Virus record (IMG/VR): IMGVR_UViG_3300006875_000071
Coordinates: 1 to 34,063 of that record
Source of the DNA: a virus
DNA: 34,063 nt
Reading direction: 5' to 3' (one strand)
The position numbers were made by a program, and so were the translations under genes. Shown here piece after piece: positions 5,732 to 13,157 of the stretch (within the stretch, counting starts at the first letter, position 1; each line of letters begins with the position of its first letter). The notes under the pieces are model-generated. The model was not told where the DNA came from and ran no database searches. It saw only the letters and a list, made by a program, of their open reading frames with translations.

Positions 5732-7921
5732 TTAGAAAGTAGCAAATCGTTTTCCGATATACCTTGCCTGAGATGATTCTTCATTTCTAACTACAGATCT
5801 AATAAATTGATTGGTAGAAGAGTTGTTGTTAACAGGAGCATTAACAACAGTAGTATTTCCACCAGCCAATTTTCCTTCAGCCATAGCCTGAGCGTCAGCA
5901 TTTGTTTTTGATGCATTGTATATTTTGGCAGAATCTACTTGCACATTACCACCAACTGCAACAAACCTAGTTGCCTCTTCCCACGGAAACTCTTTTAACG
6001 ATCGCATTGTTTCTTTAAGAGTATCACTCTTAATTTCACTAAAAGCCTTTATTCCTTGGCTCAGATCTTTCATACCTGATCCAGCCTTACCGATTCCCTC
6101 ACCATATTCAGAAATCTTTTGTAGCTGCTGGATTGGAGAGTCAGTTCCGATAGTAAGTAATCTTCCAACCAGATTACCAAGTCCAGCAAGTGCTTGACTG
6201 GCGCCAAATGCTGCCATTGCTGCAGCCACCGCACCCAATCCCTTGGCAACACTCCACAAATTATTACCATCAATATTTCCAAGACGTTCGACACCACCGA
6301 CCATGTCGTCAAACCCCTTGCCGATTGCTTGAAGTGCTTCACCTAAAATCCAAATACCAGCACCCATGGCACCAATTCCTGCACCTGCAGCAATCATCAG
6401 TGGAGTAGCTGGACCAAGTAATAGAGATGACGCACCAAGAGCAGCAATTGCTACACCAGCCTTAGCCATTGTTTCCCAGGTTGTATCACCAAATTCTTGT
6501 AGTGCTTTACCAATTACCCATATACTAGCACCCATCGCCGCCAGCCCTGCTGCGCCAGCTAACATTGATGGTAGTATTTTACCAAGTAGTAATCCAGCAG
6601 TTCCAATTCCAACCAAAACAACACCAGCCTTAGTCATTGTTCCCCAGTCAAGTTTTACAAATTCATTAATTGCTTTAGAAGCAACTACCAATGCTCCAGA
6701 TATAGCAATAATTCCAATCGATGCTTTGATCATATCACCCATAGCACCTTTTAGTACTTTTGCTGTAACAACTAAACCACCAAGAACAACTAACCCTTTA
6801 CCGACTTCATCCCAAGCAACTTCTCCCCACGCTTTAAATGCCTTAGAAGCACCAAATAATGACAAAGATAATGCACCTATGCCAACAGCAATTTTCATCA
6901 TATTTTTCATGATGGCATCTCCTTTGTTGCCACCCAAAAGACCACCTAATAATCCTCTCCCCTCACTACTTCCCTCACTACCCTGTTTAGATGATTGTTG
7001 CACCTTTTCAGCAGTTTGAGGGTTTGTATTCTTTTCTATTTTTTCCAACAACTCAGTTTGCGTCTGAATTAGACGTTGATTTTCAATTTGTTGTTCTTCC
7101 ATCTGACCCTGGTCTGCAAAATCTTGAGTTGGTGACTTTTTAGTTGATAATTGTGGTGCATTGGTCATACCGACCAGTTTAGCTCGTTCATCATATTGTT
7201 TATAATCTGCAGCTAGAGCCTCTCTTTTATCTAATAGATCACGCCCCTCTTTGAATTTACCCATGTCAGACTGAGAGATACCAGTCTGTTCCCGCCATGC
7301 TTTGATTTTTTCCTCATTCTTATCCATCTCTTTTCTTGTTTTCTGAGCACTAGAAAAGTCTTTTTTTAATTCTTCTCTGGATTTTTCGGAACCAAGTTTT
7401 TTTTGAGTGTTTATGAATTTTTCTCGTTCTATGGATCTATTAAAGATGCCTGCTATGTTAAAACTTTTTAGAAGAGCGCCACGAATGCCACCTCCGTCAG
7501 TGAAAGAAGTTTTCATTTTTTCTATACCCATTTTAAATCTTTCTAATGGGCTATAAAACACTTTCATACTTTTGGCAATATTTGTAATAGCAAGTGCCTC
7601 TTCAGCACGCAGTCGCATCAATTCTTTTGAGGAAGATAAAATTTGTTTATTTACTTCTAATTGCTTTTTGCTTATTTGTAACTGATCTTTATCAATTTTT
7701 AATTTTTCTTTCATTTCTGGAGTGATAACTTTCACACCATCAGAACTTTCTGACATACCAGGAGCATTAGTTTTAATGCTCCTCTGTTGATTTAGAGACT
7801 TTTGAGCGTCATCCAGAAGTTGCTTAATAGACTTTATATTGTCAAGTTGTTGTAGTTGAGCATCCAATAATTGTTTCATATCGTTGGATGTTACATTCAC
7901 TTGATAAGGTTGCTTTGCCAT
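5732..7921 (-). CDS. gp29: Tail tape measure protein (gp29-like)
   Basis: A 729-residue protein. The first 310 residues are polar and strongly coiled-coil (Gln/Lys/Glu-rich). Residues 335-600 are rich in Ala, Gly, Val and Leu with several membrane-like helices, and a Gly/Asn-rich C-terminus follows. This layout, the size, and the place right after the gp26/gp51 pair fit the tail tape measure, which sets tail length and may be ejected into the host envelope. T4 gp29 has 590 residues. Residues 365-535 contain three copies of a 56-residue repeat, each starting with Trp (W370, W426, W482). ATG at 7921, 5 bases after the gp51 stop, behind an AAAGG site. T4 gp29 similarity is by architecture and context. 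Confidence 0.78.
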   Translation of the reverse strand: MAKQPYQVNVTSNDMKQLLDAQLQQLDNIKSIKQLLDDAQKSLNQQRSIKTNAPGMSESSDGVKVITPEMKEKLKIDKDQLQISKKQLEVNKQILSSSKELMRLRAEEALAITNIAKSMKVFYSPLERFKMGIEKMKTSFTDGGGIRGALLKSFNIAGIFNRSIEREKFINTQKKLGSEKSREELKKDFSSAQKTRKEMDKNEEKIKAWREQTGISQSDMGKFKEGRDLLDKREALAADYKQYDERAKLVGMTNAPQLSTKKSPTQDFADQGQMEEQQIENQRLIQTQTELLEKIEKNTNPQTAEKVQQSSKQGSEGSSEGRGLLGGLLGGNKGDAIMKNMMKIAVGIGALSLSLFGASKAFKAWGEVAWDEVGKGLVVLGGLVVTAKVLKGAMGDMIKASIGIIAISGALVVASKAINEFVKLDWGTMTKAGVVLVGIGTAGLLLGKILPSMLAGAAGLAAMGASIWVIGKALQEFGDTTWETMAKAGVAIAALGASSLLLGPATPLMIAAGAGIGAMGAGIWILGEALQAIGKGFDDMVGGVERLGNIDGNNLWSVAKGLGAVAAAMAAFGASQALAGLGNLVGRLLTIGTDSPIQQLQKISEYGEGIGKAGSGMKDLSQGIKAFSEIKSDTLKETMRSLKEFPWEEATRFVAVGGNVQVDSAKIYNASKTNADAQAMAEGKLAGGNTTVVNAPVNNNSSTNQFIRSVVRNEESSQARYIGKRFATF

Positions 7922-7926
7922 GGGTT

Positions 7927-8076
7927 TTAACCTTTAAAATTTTTGGATTCTATTCGTTTCTTTTCTTCTTCTAGATATTGAATTAACATGAACACATATA
8001 CTTCTCGTTCGAATGGTATCATCTCTTCTAGCTCAGCCAAGGAGTATTTGTGATACTGCATTAGAGCAAAATTCAT
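7927..8076 (-). CDS. gp51: gp51-like baseplate hub assembly protein (probably made by -1 frameshift from gp26)
   Basis: The frame ends with TAA at 7929-7927. The first in-frame ATG (8076) gives only 49 residues (MNFALMQYHKYS...), but the gp51-like pattern starts earlier: ESLENYYK lies directly upstream in the same open frame, with no ATG, GTG or TTG start there. The frame continues without a stop back to 8124, where gp26 has a slippery heptamer. A -1 shift would fuse gp26 residues 1-238 to 65 more residues, a 303-residue product. The body contains SLAELEEMIPFEREVYVFML, followed by a charged helix. In T4, gp51 is needed for hub assembly. Whether a free short form is also made is open. Confidence 0.72.
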   Translation of the reverse strand: MNFALMQYHKYSLAELEEMIPFEREVYVFMLIQYLEEEKKRIESKNFKG

Positions 8077-8114
8077 TTTATAATAGTTCTCTAATGACTC
8101 ATGGCTGAGCAGAA

Positions 8115-8837
8115 CTAGAAAAAACTTTGAATACCTTCTAACACCTTATGGTGGTGTTTGTTACATACTGGACACGTATATTCAATTTCCTTTTTAAGTT
8201 TCGGCATGGTTTCGAAGAATTTTTGAATTCTCATAAACTGATCCGAGGTTAAATTATTCACGAATTGTAGTAATTCATCTTTTGTCTGTTCTTTGGCATA
8301 ATATATCTGTTCACCATCATAGATATAATCAATAGACAACGCCATGATATCAAAAATTTTATCAAAGTCGTCTTCCTTCATTTCTTGTAACTTGTTTAAT
8401 ATATCTACTGTAGGATATTTCATAACAACGCCGACATCATTAAATAAATTTAATTTATTAGTATGATCCTCTGATTTATGAACTTTAATATCATTAATAT
8501 CAATTTTAACTGTAGATTTAGATTTTTCATTATTTTCTCCATGATCTATATCACATGGAAATACTAAATCTATTATCTCCCCAACAGATTTACCACGAAT
8601 TTGTAAAAACATATACTCCAGATCAAATGTGGCTAGTTTATTCACATCAATCTGATCCTGTACGCATGATTTAACTACATTCTTTAATGTATCAATCATA
8701 ACGGTTGCATCCTCAGACTGTTGCGCCAACAACAGAGCTTTTTCTTCCTTAACAAGGAATGGTCGATATTTCACAGATGTTCCGATTGAGGGTACAACCA
8801 TGTTATATGTTGGGGTTGACATCATAGGCAAAGCCAT
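8115..8837 (-). CDS. gp26: Baseplate hub subunit gp26
   Basis: A 240-residue protein (T4 gp26 has 208) of the T4 baseplate protein family. It starts with a Pro/Thr-rich segment, then the typical KYRPFLVKEEKALL block (about residues 23-36), VVKSCV, and LEYMFLQIRGKSVGE (about 73-87). The C-terminus carries a probable zinc site, CPVC at 222-225 followed by HHH at 228-230, and ends LEGIQSFF. It takes part in assembly of the central hub. In lambda-type tails the gene before the tape measure encodes a chaperone made in two forms, and here the last two codons form a frameshift site into gp51. It follows gene 16 by 4 bases. Confidence 0.88.
   Translation of the reverse strand: MALPMMSTPTYNMVVPSIGTSVKYRPFLVKEEKALLLAQQSEDATVMIDTLKNVVKSCVQDQIDVNKLATFDLEYMFLQIRGKSVGEIIDLVFPCDIDHGENNEKSKSTVKIDINDIKVHKSEDHTNKLNLFNDVGVVMKYPTVDILNKLQEMKEDDFDKIFDIMALSIDYIYDGEQIYYAKEQTKDELLQFVNNLTSDQFMRIQKFFETMPKLKKEIEYTCPVCNKHHHKVLEGIQSFF
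8118..8124 (-). promoter_or_regulatory. Programmed -1 ribosomal frameshift site
   Basis: On the minus strand gene 26 reads CAA AGT TTT TTC TAG. The last seven bases before the stop form T TTT TTC, a perfect X XXY YYZ slippery heptamer in the gp26 frame (8124-8118), followed at once by the TAG at 8117-8115. Slipping back one base gives TTT TTT CTA GTT and continues into gp51. Downstream, a short hairpin (CTCA 8109-8106, loop GCCA, TGAG 8101-8098, flanked by a G-T wobble) starts 7-8 bases after the heptamer. It is nested in a TAGTTCT/AGAACTA pairing (8117-8111 with 8090-8084). Confidence 0.75.
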
Positions 8838-8841
8838 AATT

Positions 8842-9255
8842 TTATTCTCCTTTAGTCATATTATTAAGCATTTTGCTCAATTCAGCGGTGCTACCAACAA
8901 AGATAGCGTTATTATTAGTCACTTCTTTTTTAGAAACATCTTTTGGATTGTCCAATTTTTGTTTCTGTTGATGCAAATCAAGTAGCTGCTGATTCACGTC
9001 AGCAAGCTGTTTCATAAGATTTCCAACAACTTCAAATGCACGAGGATGTTCTGATTGATGTGCAACGTCTAATGCTTTCATCAATGCAGACTGCCCCTGC
9101 TGCAAAATTAAACGAAGATTATTTCGAGTGATCTCGTAGTCATCTTCAATTTTATTCGTTTTATCATTGATGATTTCACCATCAATTGTTACCACTTCAG
9201 TGCCTCGCATCGGTGCAATTCCGAACTCAGCAGACAACGATTCATCAATGTTCAT
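8842..9255 (-). CDS. gp16: Terminase small subunit gp16
   Basis: A 137-residue protein (T4 gp16 has 164). The core DYEITRNNLRLILQQGQSALMKAL (about residues 39-62) and HPRAFEVVGNLMKQLADVNQQLLDLH (about 69-94) are the helical hairpin typical of T4-type small terminases, and NNAIFVGSTAELSKML near the C-terminus is a second family hallmark. The small terminase forms a ring that regulates the large-subunit ATPase/nuclease gp17 during headful packaging. gp17 is not next to it here; instead the gene sits between an SNase-like nuclease gene (overlapping it by one base, TAATG) and gene 26. Confidence 0.9.
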   Translation of the reverse strand: MNIDESLSAEFGIAPMRGTEVVTIDGEIINDKTNKIEDDYEITRNNLRLILQQGQSALMKALDVAHQSEHPRAFEVVGNLMKQLADVNQQLLDLHQQKQKLDNPKDVSKKEVTNNNAIFVGSTAELSKMLNNMTKGE

Positions 9256-9674
9256 TATAACTCACCACGTTCTATTAAGATTTTTTTATTAATTTGATGT
9301 TGCTCTTGAGTTAATTCTTTGTTTTCACCTTTATATGGAACAGCGTAATTATTAGCGATTAGCCATTCATTCACTCTTGTTCCATCTTCAAGGATAAATA
9401 CACCAAGAATTCTTCCAAATTTATCATCATTATTATCAGACTTTTGCGTTTCAATAATCTGCCAAGATCCAGTTGGAAGTTTTTCTGCCAACTTCTTTTT
9501 AGAAAGTAATCCTCTTGGCTTTTCTTCCTTATTTGATGTTCTTGATTCCGGTGTATCTACACCAGCCATACGAACTCTCTGATTGGCTAAAATGATATTA
9601 AACCCCAAATCTAGGTCGATATCAACAGTGTCGCCATCCAACACTTTATTAATTTTGCATTTATATTGATACAT
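9255..9674 (-). CDS. SNase-like (thermonuclease family) nuclease
   Basis: A 139-residue protein with the full staphylococcal-nuclease active-site set: DGDT at residues 13-16, RMAGVDTPE at 35-43 (Arg35, Asp40, Glu43), and KFGR with Arg88. It should be a calcium-dependent phosphodiesterase cutting DNA or RNA. No signal peptide is present, so unlike secreted bacterial nucleases it would act inside the infected cell or be packaged in the virion. It is translationally coupled (TAATG) to the small terminase gene, which suggests a role linked to packaging, host DNA degradation or DNA-end processing. An AATAAATA promoter-like element lies 22 bases upstream of the start. Confidence 0.92.
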   Translation of the reverse strand: MYQYKCKINKVLDGDTVDIDLDLGFNIILANQRVRMAGVDTPESRTSNKEEKPRGLLSKKKLAEKLPTGSWQIIETQKSDNNDDKFGRILGVFILEDGTRVNEWLIANNYAVPYKGENKELTQEQHQINKKILIERGEL

Positions 9675-9696
9675 TAGTCAATTCCTTCAGAACTAT

Positions 9697-9704
9697 TATT
9701 TATT
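9697..9704 (-). promoter_or_regulatory. T4-like late promoter -10 element
   Basis: AATAAATA on the minus strand, 22 bases before the ATG of the SNase-like gene, in the short gap after gene 54. It differs from the T4 late consensus TATAAATA only in the first base, and the same octamer occurs before three plus-strand structural genes or blocks in this window. Confidence 0.5.
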
Positions 9705-9711
9705 GGTGTGA

Positions 9712-10443
9712 TTAAACTATTTTTATCAATTCCGATAAATTATCCATATTCCATTTTTTGGTATAATTTGCCACCAATCCAGTTGTATAATTTTGTGCAT
9801 CACCCAGAGAAAAATTAGACACTTTTGTTTGAAATGCATCAAAGTCATCAGTATACTCTGAAATCATTTGTGTAGGAATAATTTGTTTATTGTCTAATGA
9901 TGCAGTTGTATCTGAAGTCCAGTATTTATACTGCATATTTACTTGTAGTTTCATTATATCTTTTGAACTATAATCCATCTGTATATTACCGATAGATTTT
10001 GGATAACATTCATAAAGTTTTACTGCATATCGTGTGTTATCTAAAAGATCTTGCACTTCAATATCCATATCTACGATATACTGTGTATAATAATTGTATG
10101 TCCTAGTTTTTGGATCTGCTATACTGTTCATCCATCTATCAAATATTTTTTTTACATTCATACCAGAATCAACCAAAAATGACATAGAAATATTATCATA
10201 TATTCTTTCATATGGAACCTCACGAAATTCTCCAAAAATTCTATTTTGAGTGGTAGAATAATTCTGACCAGGGAGTTGAATTTGTTCGCAGAATAAAACT
10301 AATTTACGTGTGCTGTCAGTTTCTATACTAATTGGGGGAGTAAATCTAACCATATACCGATTTGTTCTGGCAAGACCACTCTGTTTAATCTGAGAAATAA
10401 ACTCATTAATACTTGTATTATTTTTCTTTTTTTCGTTTTCCAT
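9712..10443 (-). CDS. gp54: Baseplate tail tube initiator, gp54-like
   Basis: A 243-residue protein, shorter than T4 gp54 (320). The fold pattern is that of tube-type proteins: a start with SGLARTNRYMVRF, then CEQIQLPGQNYSTTQNRIFGEFREVPYERIYDNISMSFLVDSGMNVKKIFDRWM (in pieces over residues 50-110), a strand-rich middle with VKLYECYPKSIGNIQMDYSS, and LQVNMQYKYW. These blocks are shared by T4-type tail tube, gp48 and gp54 proteins. gp48 is encoded separately at 11533, so this one is best taken as gp54, which caps the hub and nucleates the tail tube. It starts one base after the gp2-like stop. Confidence 0.75.
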   Translation of the reverse strand: MENEKKKNNTSINEFISQIKQSGLARTNRYMVRFTPPISIETDSTRKLVLFCEQIQLPGQNYSTTQNRIFGEFREVPYERIYDNISMSFLVDSGMNVKKIFDRWMNSIADPKTRTYNYYTQYIVDMDIEVQDLLDNTRYAVKLYECYPKSIGNIQMDYSSKDIMKLQVNMQYKYWTSDTTASLDNKQIIPTQMISEYTDDFDAFQTKVSNFSLGDAQNYTTGLVANYTKKWNMDNLSELIKIV

Positions 10444-10444
10444 A

Positions 10445-11044
10445 TTACTTTCTCATTATTTTTCTGGATTGTGCCCAAATTTCTTGTTTACTTGCGCCAA
10501 TGAATCTTTCAACTGGGAGTAACATAGCTGTTCCCCAATCCGAAGAATCTACTTTTCTAAATTGAGTTCTAACATGACCAATTAAATACTGTTTGATACA
10601 TGGTCGTGCACCTTTAAATCTAGAAACTCCATCTATAACCTGCCACGAATATTTTAATCTAGTTGTTTCATCCATTCTTTTATTAGATCTATAAATTAAT
10701 AAATTGTCCAAAAGTTGGATTCTCAGGGCATAAGGCAGATAGTGCATATTAAGTCCCATAAATCCATCTGGTGTCCTTGCATAAGGAAAAACTAATGGAA
10801 ATCGATCATAATATGGCAATTCTTTTTTTAGCTTAGGATCGTATACAAACATGTACAGATGTCCAGGCTGAATTTTATTAACCAGAGCTTTGCTATCTCC
10901 TGCCATTACATTATTTGGGGTGAGACCTTGCTTGGTCAATATATTGACCTGTTGTTCGAACCAACTTCTAGACTTTTTAACTACATCGTCTAAGTTGTAT
11001 TGGTTGCGTTCGAATACATCGAGCATAGGTGGTTTTGAGGGCAT
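10445..11044 (-). CDS. gp2-like protein (possible DNA end protector)
   Basis: A 199-residue basic protein. The central part has HLYMFVYDPKLKKELPYYDRFPLVFPY (in two blocks, about residues 62-88) and GFMGLNMHYLPYALRIQLLD (about 94-113), then ARPCIKQYLIGHVRTQFRKV and DWGTAMLLPVERF. I recognise this as a family found next to gene 4 in T4-like phages and usually labelled gp2, the DNA end protector that shields packaged DNA from RecBCD and is needed for head completion. The adjacency to gp4, another head-completion protein, supports that, but I recall the family label rather than a proven function, so the name is tentative. Confidence 0.6.
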   Translation of the reverse strand: MPSKPPMLDVFERNQYNLDDVVKKSRSWFEQQVNILTKQGLTPNNVMAGDSKALVNKIQPGHLYMFVYDPKLKKELPYYDRFPLVFPYARTPDGFMGLNMHYLPYALRIQLLDNLLIYRSNKRMDETTRLKYSWQVIDGVSRFKGARPCIKQYLIGHVRTQFRKVDSSDWGTAMLLPVERFIGASKQEIWAQSRKIMRK

Positions 11045-11048
11045 ATTA

Positions 11049-11480
11049 CTATTTAGGGCTTATACCCAATTCTTTTTCAGTGATAATTTTGAAACCCCAA
11101 CCACGATCTTTGGCGTATTCTACGGCAGCTTTCCATTTGGCTTGATTTTTAATATAAGATAAAGATTCTGTTAAATATCTTTGCGTTCTGCGACCGGGAT
11201 ACTCTGGGGCAATCGTCTGTTTCGATGGTTTTACCTCTATTAAGTACGTTCTTCCATCTTTAAAGGTTATTCGAAAATCAACAAAATAACGATGTATTCT
11301 GTTATCTGTTGGGCATCGATAGGGAATAACAGTTTCCTCGGAACTCCACTTAGAAACAGATGGGTTTTTATCACACCAATTAGCGAACATAGTTTCCCAA
11401 GAAGATCTCATAATGATATTTGTTGGATCTCCTTGATATTTTTCCGGAAAAACTGGAGAAAACTTTCTTTTATGGAACAT
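11049..11480 (-). CDS. gp4: Head completion nuclease-fold protein gp4
   Basis: A 143-residue protein (T4 gp4 about 150). It shows a PD-(D/E)xK-type nuclease arrangement: Glu29 in RSSWE, Asp68 in YFVDFR, and Glu82-Val-Lys84 in YLIEVKP, as in TnsA-like endonucleases. gp4 completes the packaged head before tail joining, probably by trimming DNA. It is the first gene of the minus-strand block, starting 52 bases from the divergently transcribed gene 48. The stop is 4 bases before the gp2-like start. Confidence 0.9.
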   Translation of the reverse strand: MFHKRKFSPVFPEKYQGDPTNIIMRSSWETMFANWCDKNPSVSKWSSEETVIPYRCPTDNRIHRYFVDFRITFKDGRTYLIEVKPSKQTIAPEYPGRRTQRYLTESLSYIKNQAKWKAAVEYAKDRGWGFKIITEKELGISPK

Positions 11481-11532
11481 AAATAAGTCTTAGGAATAAA
11501 TAAACCCAACTTTATTTAGGGCAGGGACAATA
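11481..11532. promoter_or_regulatory. Divergent late promoter region between genes 4 and 48
   Basis: This 52-base AT-rich gap separates the two diverging structural blocks. AATAAATA on the plus strand (11495-11502) lies 30 bases before the gene 48 ATG. CTAAATA on the minus strand (11513-11519) lies 32 bases before the gene 4 ATG. Both resemble the T4 late -10 element TATAAATA and the CTAAATA form reported for cyanophages. A second plus-strand copy, ATAAATAA, overlaps the gene 4 start (11479-11486). The two outward-facing elements overlap in extent, so gp33-dependent polymerase could fire in both directions. Confidence 0.55.
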
Positions 11533-12666
11533 ATGGCAAGTCAAGCAGATATACGAAGAATTGATAATAGAATAGATGCCACATCAAATATGTATGTGCC
11601 AAGAGGTGCTGCCAATTCTTTTATAAAAGAAAACCCAAATTCTAATTATAAAATAGATAATCATATGTATCCATCTGACCTTATGGAGAATAACAACTCA
11701 TATGGTGGTAATTATGTTATTTTTTATATTAATGTTTCTGTTGATTCTAAGTTATTTAATGATAACTCTGTCGAAGTTGTAGAGGATTATACACCAAGAG
11801 ATAGAGGTGATCTTATCGCCCAAGATATTTCCAAAGAAGGATTAATTGCAGCCAACGCATTAGTTAATACTGTTACTGGCTTAATTGCTGGTGGAGGTGG
11901 AGGTCGTACCAAAAAGGAAGCGATAACAAACAAGGCTAAAGCTGTTGGTTTCGCAAATATTCCAACTATTGGGGTAGCTACTGCAACAAGTAGAACCGAA
12001 GCTGCACGAGCCAATCGACCGCAGAAAAGATTAAAAACCGCTATCGCCCTTCATGTACCAAATCAATTATCTATTCGTTATGGAATGCAGTGGTCAGAAG
12101 ATGATACTGCAATATTGGCTATGGTTGCGAAAGGTGGTGAAGAAGTTGTTAAGGCACTAAAATCAGGTGGTAAAAACTCAGATGTTAAAGGTGTTGCCGC
12201 AGACATTATTGCCAACTTAGCTTTATCAAAAGGTCCAAATGCGGGTGCTAACTCTGCTGCTTTAGGTCTTGCTGCCAATCCAAAGAAAGAACAAGTATTT
12301 AAGGGTGTTGATTTTAGGACATTTTCTTTTGATTATCAATTTTTTCCAAGAGATTCAATTGAGGCTCAAAAGGTTCTAACAATTATAAATGAATTTAAAT
12401 ATCACATGCATCCAGAGTTTAAAGATTCTAATAATTTCTTATATGTTTATCCTTCTGAGTTTGATATTTTCTATTATCAGGGTGGTCGAGAAAATCTAAA
12501 TCTACATCGTCATACATCTTGCGTTCTCACTGAGATGAATATTAATTATACACCAAATGGAACTTTTACATCATTTCCAAATGGCATGCCAACTCAAATT
12601 AATATGACATTAAATTTCCGTGAACTCGCTCTACTAACAAAAGATAAAGTTAAGGATGGTATGTAA
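11533..12666 (+). CDS. gp48: Baseplate tail tube cap gp48
   Basis: A 377-residue protein, close to T4 gp48 (364). The first 60 residues are polar, and a low-complexity Gly/Ala-rich region with a GGGGGR run follows (about residues 118-125). The tube-type core begins around RLKTAIALHVPNQLSIRYG (about 166-184), interrupted by a polar Ala/Lys-rich loop, and resumes with VDFRTFSFDYQFFPRDSIEAQ (about 258-278) and EFKYHMHPEF. gp48 sits on the hub with gp54 and forms the platform for tail tube growth. It opens the plus-strand baseplate block and overlaps gene 53 by one base. Confidence 0.85.
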   Translation: MASQADIRRIDNRIDATSNMYVPRGAANSFIKENPNSNYKIDNHMYPSDLMENNNSYGGNYVIFYINVSVDSKLFNDNSVEVVEDYTPRDRGDLIAQDISKEGLIAANALVNTVTGLIAGGGGGRTKKEAITNKAKAVGFANIPTIGVATATSRTEAARANRPQKRLKTAIALHVPNQLSIRYGMQWSEDDTAILAMVAKGGEEVVKALKSGGKNSDVKGVAADIIANLALSKGPNAGANSAALGLAANPKKEQVFKGVDFRTFSFDYQFFPRDSIEAQKVLTIINEFKYHMHPEFKDSNNFLYVYPSEFDIFYYQGGRENLNLHRHTSCVLTEMNINYTPNGTFTSFPNGMPTQINMTLNFRELALLTKDKVKDGM

Positions 12667-13157
12667 TGTACTTCAAAGACTTTCCAAAATTCATATATGA
12701 TTTTAATATGGGTGGTGTAGATAAAACTGCCCTGATAACAGATATTACTAGAAGCATTCGTTTTCGTAGAGATATTTTAGCCAATATAACATTATATGAT
12801 GAATATGATATAGTGGATGGAGAAACTCCAGAAATTGTTGCTGAAAAGATTTATGGAAACGCAGAATATCATTGGATCATTATGTTGTGCAATGACAAAT
12901 ATGATTATCTGAATGATTTTCCGCTATCTCAATATGAATTAGAAAAACATATACAATCAAAGTATTCTGGCGCTGAATATGATCCACATCATTATGAAAA
13001 CGCTGCTGGTTATGTAGTTAATTCTACTGAAGAAGGTGCTACCTCAGTTTCTAATTATGATTATGAGGTTAGATTAAATGAATCTAAACGCAGAATAAAA
13101 ATAATTTCTCCTACTCTTATAGACAGTGTTTTGAAAAACTTTAAAGAATTGTTATAA
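12666..13157 (+). CDS. gp53: Baseplate wedge subunit gp53
   Basis: A 163-residue protein (T4 gp53 has 196). The start MYFKDFPKFIYDF, the SIRFRRDILANITLYDEYDI segment (about residues 30-49), then DGETPEIVAEKIYGNAEYHWIIMLCNDKYD (about 50-80) are characteristic; this DGETP-to-HWIIM part is the LysM-like fold of the family. gp53 joins wedges to each other around the hub. Both borders are one-base TAATG overlaps with genes 48 and the hub gene, indicating strong translational coupling through the operon. Confidence 0.92.
   Translation: MYFKDFPKFIYDFNMGGVDKTALITDITRSIRFRRDILANITLYDEYDIVDGETPEIVAEKIYGNAEYHWIIMLCNDKYDYLNDFPLSQYELEKHIQSKYSGAEYDPHHYENAAGYVVNSTEEGATSVSNYDYEVRLNESKRRIKIISPTLIDSVLKNFKELL

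Noticed and set aside
6366-7019. 217-residue plus-strand open frame opposite the tape measure
   Set aside because: Its composition (runs of Pro, Ala, Ile, Thr) is the antisense image of the Ala/Gly-rich repeats; no start signal and no recognisable domain.
11050-11056. Minus-strand CTAAATA just before the gp2-like start
   Set aside because: It is the end of gene 4 (CCT AAA TAG) and only 5 bases from the start codon, so probably coincidental.
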